In this document: positions 58,001 to 64,000 of the stretch, in pieces
How positions within the stretch are numbered: position 1 is the stretch's first letter
Layout of the letters: the number at the start of each line of letters is the position of its first letter
NCBI GenBank assembly: GCA_029817715.1
Contig: JARUPY010000117.1
Span: forward strand, 146,812-210,811
Length of the DNA: 64,000 nucleotides
Reading direction: 5' to 3'
From: Melastoma dodecandrum
Lineage: Eukaryota > Streptophyta > Magnoliopsida > Myrtales > Melastomataceae
The notes under the pieces: model-generated
Told to the model about the DNA's origin: nothing
Database searches by the model: none
The model's input: only the letters and a program-made list of their open reading frames with translations
Program-made: the position numbers and the translations under genes

Positions 58001-58492
58001 TCCAAGCAAATTGGTCGAAGGGAAGTCTTCCGTTTGGACAATTAGTTTCGTGGTGCGTTTATGGTGTCACAAATTATTGTCTTACTCGTGAGCTTTTTTT
58101 TGTGTGCAGATTTTGTGAGAAAAGGGACAAAGTAGAACAGGCCCTAGCAACCACTAATGTGGTTGTTTTGAATTCATAGAGCATTCATAGTTGGAGAGAT
58201 GTGTGCAAGGGGTACATAGACAGTGTCAGATAGGTGATAGTGCTACCGAGGTCCTTTAAGAAAAATTGCAGGACATGCGTCTAAGGAACTGCGTTTTTGC
58301 GGTGTTTCTCCGTCTCTCTAGCAAGATCACGTCATAAGCTTTCTTCCGCCCATGTATATCCAAGGCAGTGATTACGGTAGTATGTAGACATTGAAATTTT
58401 ATTAATGTCGAAAATAATGTCATTTGGCACCAAACAATATATTATATTGGCTTAATATGATTGATTGTCTTTATATTATAAGACATCATGAT
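55085..58492. other. Gene-poor region left of the second retrotransposon
   Basis: Overlapping frames on both strands at 55550-56460 reach 177 residues (minus, 55722-56255) but show no family feature. Another minus frame at 57741-58001 (DDDDLWAMEEGRPRNSGCC) looks coding-like and is not recognised. A short hairpin AGACGTAGG...CCTACGTCT lies at about 57317-57346. Confidence 0.35.
56722..56755. repeat. TTC microsatellite
   Basis: About eleven perfect TTC units in a row; creates a Glu run in the minus-strand frame, which is not considered coding. Confidence 0.95.
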
Positions 58493-58947
58493 GTGAAACT
58501 ATTTTGCACTTAAATCTTAGTGTAAATATAATTACACGGGCCTGAGATTATAAAAAAAAAAAAAAAAAAGTATTTTTCAAGCCCAACCCATTTATTATTG
58601 GGTTTTTAAAATTGTGGTTAAGCCCATATGCTAGCCCAAGTAAAGCTAAACCCAATATATAAAATGAACTCGGGCTATAGCCCTTATATCGGCCCAATTC
58701 ATTACTTCGGGCCCAATCCAAATGTCGGCCCAATATAACCTCAAGCCCATGACACTCTTTGTCCCACATCGGAAAGAGAAAATCACCCAAGGCTTCTTCA
58801 ACTCCTATATAAAGGGAAGTCCTTCCCCCTTATTTGGGACACACAAAAAAAATTCTCTCTTCTTCTCTTATTCTCTTAAGCCCCATTGGGTTATAACGAG
58901 ATTCTAGTTATTTTTGAAGGACCCATCAGTGAGGGTGTGGTGAGGCT

Positions 58948-59115
58948 GAAGGCCCCTCTGCGGGTGGTTGCGGCGGCGAAGGTCCCTCTGCGGGTGATGC
59001 TGCGGCGGCGAGGCCCCGTCTAGAGGGTATATATCCGAAGGCCCCTCTTGCGGGTTTATCTCCGAAAAGGCCCCTCTTGCGGGTTTATCTCTTATGAAGG
59101 CTCCTCTTGCAGGCA
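58948..59115. repeat. Six diverged units of about 28 bp (GAAGGCCCCTCTTGCGGG)
   Basis: Units begin near 58948, 58978, 59010, 59037, 59064 and 59095, all with GAAGGCCCCTCT(T)GCGGG or a variant. Located downstream of the TATA box, therefore in R/U5 of the LTR. Confidence 0.8.
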
Positions 59116-59259
59116 TCGACGACTTCAAGAGTGAGGAGCTCCTTCTGATAGCGAAGTGTCTCGAGCATCTTTTCCTCACCCGATCGACACAGTGGCTGCC
59201 AAGGTTCAAGGTTCAAGAATCAAGTCTGAAGATCGAGATCAAGCCTGAAGTATAATAGG

Positions 59260-59470
59260 TTAAAGCATTCAAGATTCAAGATCAAGCTTCAGCAGCTTGG
59301 TGTTTCTTCGCCCATCCTCAATAAGACTCTCCAGATCAAGCTTCTACAAGCAGCCCTGGCTGTTCTTCGCCCATCCTCTGAAGGACTCTCCAAATCAAGC
59401 TTCTACAGCCCTTGGAGTTCTTCGTCACTTCTGAAGACCCGCCGGATCAAGCTCTGCCGCCTCTAGTGTC
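59260..59470. repeat. Three diverged units of about 60 bp (ATCAAGCTTCTACA...TTCTTCGCCCATCC)
   Basis: Repeated ATCAAGCTTC, a GCAGC/CCTTGG block, TTCTTCGCCCATCCTC and GACTCTCCA elements succeed each other in the same order. Second repeat array inside the LTR. Confidence 0.65.
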
Positions 59471-59684
59471 TTCATCAACATTATCTCCCTAAAGCTCCAG
59501 CAGATATTTGCCAGAGCTTCAGCCCCATCTATATTTCGGATATCTTACGAGTTATAGAATCAGAGGACTCACGTGCTTTTGTCCTTGACTAGAGATTGAA
59601 ACTGCTATTTCTCAATTCGACAATTTGTACGTTGCTTCCGGTCTATATACGGGACCGTTGAGATTTTTTACGTCTACAAATTTC

Positions 59685-59700
59685 TGGCACGCCCAGTGGG
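59685..59700 (+). other. Primer-binding site of the second element
   Basis: TGGCACGCCCAGTGGG lies six bases after the LTR end, in the position and with the general form of the site at 19269-19254 of the first element. Confidence 0.75.
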
Positions 59701-59741
59701 ACCATCTCTACCTCTCATCTCTTTACAATCTAAGTATCCAG

Positions 59742-61544
59742 ATGGCTTCGCAAAGATGATCATGCTGAAGAATTACGTCAATGCTGTGAATAATCTAGCT
59801 AGTTGGTTTCCCTTCTCACTCGTCTGATGGGCGTACTCTTCATCGCGCTGGTTCCAGAAACTTTACCAAGACCAGACCGATTGCTGATTTATATAAGGAG
59901 ACCGAAGAGATTCTAAGATCCTTCTCTCCAAAGTCATCTCCATCATTTAAGGCGGGTACTGATAGAAGCCTTCTCAGCAAGAGTTCCATATCACCAATTC
60001 ATTTGGGTAATTTTTGCAATTGCTCATCCAAGTGTCTCTCCTCCTTGAGGATTCTTCATCAGACTGCACTCCGAAATGGAGCTGTTGCTGTATCAAGGGC
60101 CAAAACGGCGCAAGCAAATGGAGGAGATAGAAGGACATTCTTCGATCTCTTCCATCCTGCAAGGAGATTGCCGAAAAAAGACGCACAACCGAACAAGTAG
60201 CATTATGTCGCCAATTCCTCTGCCAAGCTTTCAGGATAGTTTATCGGAGGACTCCTCACCAAATCAGTCTCGAAAGCGTCAGCGAGGTTGAATCTAACTG
60301 AAAAGTTAGATGAAATTATTGCAGTTATGATGGCTCGATACCCCATCAATTGGAAGACCAATTTGCGTCTCTTGCCAACAGCAGTTGAAGCGATGACGAA
60401 ATCCATGAGGGAACAGGGATCAACACAACTTGAGGTATGTCATAAGCAGGCTCGTGAATAAAGAGTCTAGAAGAACATCTAATGAAGGAGGTTCTCACAT
60501 AGGCAAGGATAAAGGCAAGAATGTGCTGTACATGGATGATTCACCGTAAGCCTGTATCTATCTCTGTTGATGCTCCAGTCTCAACTAGAGCAATGGAAAG
60601 CGCTAATACAGAGAGGCTCTGAAGGATGAACTTGAGGGAAAAGTATGCGACACCTTTGGCATACAATTAAAGCCGTACAGCAAAAGAATCGAAAACTTGT
60701 GCATGCCAATGGGTTATCAGCCCCCATACTTCTCCAACAATTTGATGGGAAGGGGAATCCAATGGCAACATGTGGCTCATTTTTGTCGAGGACTTGCCAA
60801 CTATCGCTGGTACAGATGGAGCCTTGATGGTCAAACAGTTCGTCCCGCTCCTTGAAGGGAAATGCTTTTGACTGGTATATCTGACATAAAACCAGGAAGT
60901 AATTGACAGTTGGGAGCAGTTAGAACGAGAATTCCCTGATGAACCGCCTTTTATAGCACGAGGCGTTGTGGTGAGTATGATAGCATTCACTAACTACGTC
61001 AATGGGAAGGCGAGCCCGTCTGTTGATTATATACAACGATGGAGATACCTAAGTCTAAAATGTAGGGATCGCTTATCGGAGGCGACGTTACAATTAGATA
61101 TGTGTTATTCAAGGATTGCCTTTGGAGGTTTCGCTATATCCTACAAGGGATCAAACCTCGGTTCTTTGGAGGAATTAGCTACAAGAGCACATTGATATGG
61201 AGTTGAGTTTTGTAGGTGTTTGGTGTGGGAGTGAATCTTCCGGTACCCGAGCCATCCACCAGGAAAAAGGGAAGGACCAGTTAATAGAACTGGGGGCAAG
61301 CCTGCCTTCAAGGATAGCAAGAAAAGAAACACGTGCTGGCCACCGATGTTGTTCCTGTCAAGGTACCGAATGCGAAGGACAAAGGATACAATCAAGCAAC
61401 TTCAACCCATGCTCCAGCAACTTCCTAGGACAGAGAAGAGGCGGGACCGACTCTGGAGGAAAGGCAGAAGAATCAATATTCCCTTTCCCAGATTCAGATG
61501 TTGCGGATATATTTGACTTTCTTTTGTCTGTTAAAAATGATTGA
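59742..61544 (+). pseudogene. Decayed gag of the second Tat/Ogre element
   Basis: The ATG at 59742 opens a frame stopped after five codons. Gag blocks follow in different frames: LLPTAVEAMTKSMREQG-like at about 60370, a LANYRW-like piece at about 60800, and VDYIQRWRYLSLKCRDRLSE (61020-61080) followed by GSLEELATRAHDME across 61160-61200. FPFPDSDVADIFDFLL is at about 61490. Stops and shifts separate them, the last just before 61545. The order matches gag in related elements, so this is decay rather than rearrangement. Confidence 0.75.
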
Positions 61545-62957
61545 ACTCCCTTTCCGTCGAAACGCCCACAACAAGCGAGTCGAGCGGGAGATCCAAACTT
61601 TTGCAAGTATCACCGTGTTCTGGGCCATCCTATTGAGAAGTGTTTTGTCTTCAAAGAGAAGGTTATGGAACTTGCCCGAGATAACAAGATTGACTTATGG
61701 TCGATGGTTTCCTCGAAGCTGGTGGACGTAGCAAGTTCGAACGCATCCAATATTATCTTCGGGTCGTTTAGCTCTGATGAGATGGCTGCTTTCCTTTGTT
61801 CGAAAGTGGAACTGGATGATAGTCAGGACGTTAAGATGTCAAGCTGTGCAATTGGCCATGAGGCGATTCATGATGAGGAAGGTTGGACTTTGGTAACACG
61901 TAGAAGGAACCGAAGAAAGACTTTGAAGCCTCAAGAGAAGAAACCTCATATTCGAGCAAGAGTTTTTAAAAAAGGAAATATGAAGGCAAACTTCAGGGAG
62001 GTTGTAGATAAGCGAAAGCCTGATGTTGAAGTAACCTTGAAGAAGCCATCTCCAATCACCGTGTGGGATTTCTTCCCTAAAAAATTTCAAAGGCTTGCGA
62101 CTTTGTCCAGAAGTTGTCACCATATTGACATGGAAAAGGAGCAGTCCAATCTAAAGGTTGGCTTCCCGGAAAGTTCTACAACAATGTCAGTGGAAAAGGT
62201 GAAGGAGAATTGTCCGATTATCACGTTTTCTGATGAAGATCTTCTCGTGGGCCACAAGTCACACAATCGACCATTATTTGTGTCTGGATATACATGTGGC
62301 ACAAAGGTTAATCGCATCCTGATTGACCCAGGTTCGGCAGTCAATATCATTTCATCAAAAACTTTGAAGGATATTGGCTTGGGAGTGGATGATCTCTCAA
62401 GTAGTCGGCTGATAATTCAGGGATTTAACCAAGGCGGAGAACGAGCCATAGGAAAAATTTGCCTTTCTCTCACAATAGGTGACATGGAATCTTGCACGAC
62501 ATTCTATGTTATCGATTCAAGGACGACCTATAATATGTTACTAGGTCGACCATGGATGCACGAATATGGAGTTGTCGCATCAACACTTCATCAATGCTTC
62601 AAGTTTATTAAGGACGGAGTGTCGTGTACAGTATGGGCGGATGCTAAGCCCTTCACAGAGGAGGAGTCATACTTTGCTGACGCCAAGTTTTACTTGAACA
62701 AGAGTGTACATGTGGAGGCGTCAAACTTAAAGCCTATCGTAAAGAACGCTCTAAAAGAATCAAGCGCAGATATACCATCCATACGACAAGAGAAATCTTC
62801 AGCTGATATTATGCCTGAAAATATACAGGCAGAAGATGTGACGAAGCAGAGCAAACCAATTCTGCGCTATGTCCCAAGAGCCTTCCGAAAAGCCGGGGAA
62901 CCACCTTTCGTGAATAGCCATGCTGAAGAAATAATGGTGCCAAAGGAACTCAACTGA
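61545..62957 (+). CDS. Gag C-terminus and retropepsin frame of the second element
   Basis: An open frame from just after a TGA at about 61543. It begins with a Cys/His motif (FCKYHRVLGHPIEKC) of the gag nucleocapsid region, then a basic linker (VTRRRNRRKTLK). The retropepsin follows near 62320, with Asp-Pro-Gly-Ser in place of Asp-Thr-Gly-Ala (ILIDPGSAVNIIS) and the partner motif MLLGRPWMH near 62540. The frame stops at TGA 62955-62957 in the middle of a conserved stretch (VPKELN, continuing PVTKM in the same phase), so the stop is likely a nonsense mutation. It is a fragment of a defective polyprotein, not an independent gene. Confidence 0.8.
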   Translation, partial: TPFPSKRPQQASRAGDPNFCKYHRVLGHPIEKCFVFKEKVMELARDNKIDLWSMVSSKLVDVASSNASNIIFGSFSSDEMAAFLCSKVELDDSQDVKMSSCAIGHEAIHDEEGWTLVTRRRNRRKTLKPQEKKPHIRARVFKKGNMKANFREVVDKRKPDVEVTLKKPSPITVWDFFPKKFQRLATLSRSCHHIDMEKEQSNLKVGFPESSTTMSVEKVKENCPIITFSDEDLLVGHKSHNRPLFVSGYTCGTKVNRILIDPGSAVNIISSKTLKDIGLGVDDLSSSRLIIQGFNQGGERAIGKICLSLTIGDMESCTTFYVIDSRTTYNMLLGRPWMHEYGVVASTLHQCFKFIKDGVSCTVWADAKPFTEEESYFADAKFYLNKSVHVEASNLKPIVKNALKESSADIPSIRQEKSSADIMPENIQAEDVTKQSKPILRYVPRAFRKAGEPPFVNSHAEEIMVPKELN

Positions 62958-64000
62958 CCAGTGACGAAAATGACGACAATTGCTCAAACGAGTACGCCTT
63001 TAAAAGGTTTTATCCGGCCTAAACAGGGGGCAATTATATATCCAGATTCATTGCCTGACAGGCGCACCAACGGATTTGATCCAAATGCATTCAGGCTAAT
63101 CTCTGCGGCCGGCTACACAGAGGACTTAAAGGCGCTTGGGGCTATTTCAAAAGAGGCCAATCCGGGATGTGATACTCAAAAGTCAAAACTTGGTCTTGGG
63201 TATGATACACCTAAGCCCGTCGATCAAGCGTTGAAGAAGGCTTCAACTCAATACATTGAGGCTGATGATAAAACTACAGCCAAATCGACGAGAACTTCGG
63301 TATTCGATCAACTTGGAGCCCCATCCGAACGGAAATCAGTATTTGATAGACTTGGTGCTCCGGAGGAAAAGACTGTTGCTCAGAGACCGGCACAACTAAG
63401 GTTAGGCGACACTCTAAGAAGTCGAATGGTGTGGAAGAAAGTGGACAAGAGGAAAGACGTTCCAATCATAATTGAAGACACAAATGACCTCCGTAGTAAA
63501 ATTCCTTCTCGGATGAAGCGTCGAACTGTTGTAGAGGTGACCACTAGAGAGGTGTTGAAAATGACCACGAAGACGTGGATAACTACAAATGGCAACGATG
63601 ACCTATCTCAAGATAGCGTTGAAGATGATGTTGCTTCTTATCATGTCACGATTTCAGAGGCTAATGAAAACGCATCTCACAAAGAAGATGGTGCGGAAGA
63701 TGCTCCTGAAGTATTCGAAGATGGGAAGAAGTCTACTATTGATGAACTAAAGGAAGTTGGCCTTAGAGAAGAAGGGGATCACCGTCCTACTTTCCTCAGT
63801 GCGAGTTTAACCCCTGAAGAAGAGGAATTATATATCCAACTGTTGAAGGAATACAAAGATGTCTTCGCATGGAGCTACAAAGAAATGCCCGGCCTTGACC
63901 CTAAGATTGCAGTTCACAAGTTAGCTGTGAAGCATGGGGTTCGGCCCATGAAGCAAGCTCAACGGCGTTTTCGTCCGGAGTTGATTCCCCTAATAGAAGC
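62958..64000 (+). CDS. Spacer and reverse-transcriptase start of the second element (partial)
   Basis: In the same phase as the preceding frame and open to the window edge. It starts PVTKMTTIAQ, then GFIRPKQGAIIYPDSLPDRR and a repeated VFDQLGAP / VFDRLGAP motif (63300 and 63342), an acidic linker, and finally the region before the first reverse-transcriptase block (YKDVFAWSYKEMPGLDPKIA, QRRFRPELIPLIEA). The catalytic motifs lie beyond the window. No stop occurs from 62958 onward, in contrast to gag. Confidence 0.85.

Larger units (their letters stand above)
58493..59678 (+). repeat. 5' LTR of the second element, repeat-rich
   Basis: A right end CTACA at 59678 is followed by the primer-binding site. 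It holds a TATA box (TATATAAA, about 58806), many AGCCCA/GGCCCA words in U3 and two internal arrays. The 3' copy lies outside the window, so the left edge cannot be fixed by comparison. Confidence 0.6.
58493..64000 (+). mobile_element. Tat/Ogre-type Ty3 retrotransposon, 5' part, cut by window end
   Basis: LTR (to 59678), primer-binding site at 59685, decayed gag, an open protease frame and the start of reverse transcriptase follow in the expected order. The acidic/basic spacer between protease and reverse transcriptase is long, as in Ogre-like elements. Several shifts in gag and a TGA at 62955 show it is defective. The left boundary is approximate (TGTGAAAC at 58493 or TGTAAATA at 58511). Confidence 0.85.

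Overview
The window is nuclear DNA of a flowering plant. This rests on a spliced cytosolic ribosomal protein S19 gene with telo-box and GGCCC promoter motifs, a ZAT-type QALGGH zinc-finger gene, a plant ELM2/SANT gene, MULE transposase genes, and Tat/Ogre-type Ty3 retrotransposons. I cannot name the species. By length it is mostly transposon-derived or featureless intergenic DNA; only RPS19 and the ELM2/SANT gene look like intact host genes.

Layout. 1-4354: right-hand part of a Mutator-like element (MULE) with an intact two-exon transposase gene (+) and, facing it, a small two-exon GRF zinc-finger/coiled-coil/transmembrane gene (-), followed by a right terminal repeat. This arrangement recalls the mudrA/mudrB layout of maize MuDR. 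4425-6235: RPS19 with promoter. 7380-20258: a complete, very young Tat-type Ty3 LTR retrotransposon on the minus strand (12.9 kb, nearly identical LTRs, 6-bp target duplication). It has an overlapping gag-pro and pol, two RNase H domains, and a six-exon gene in antisense, with its own TATA box, encoding a plant-mobile-domain protein. 20535-20723: three 63-bp tandem repeats, each able to fold into a hairpin. 21995-24295: dead, 3'-truncated copy of an N-myristoylated LRR gene. 24546-25123: a non-autonomous MULE-like element whose ends resemble those of the element at 1-4354. 26427-28104: ELM2/SANT gene with a probable leader intron. 30535-32069: ZAT-like C2H2 gene carrying two apparent frameshifts.

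32.2-41 kb: repeat debris, comprising an LTR-like promoter fragment, an array of short palindromes, a decayed MULE transposase with long C tracts, a hAT-like end, and two degenerate tandem arrays. 41-58.4 kb: no supported protein gene; it holds a tRNA-Ile(AAT)-derived pseudogene, a G19 tract and a TTC microsatellite. 58.5-64 kb: the left part of a second Tat/Ogre-type retrotransposon (+ strand) with a repeat-rich LTR, primer-binding site, decayed gag, an open protease frame, a single in-frame TGA, and the beginning of reverse transcriptase, cut by the window edge.

The points most worth following are the convergent accessory gene in the MULE, the related small element 20 kb away, and the autonomous-looking antisense spliced gene inside the young retrotransposon, whose promoter lies directly beside the repeat-bearing U3 of the 3' LTR.
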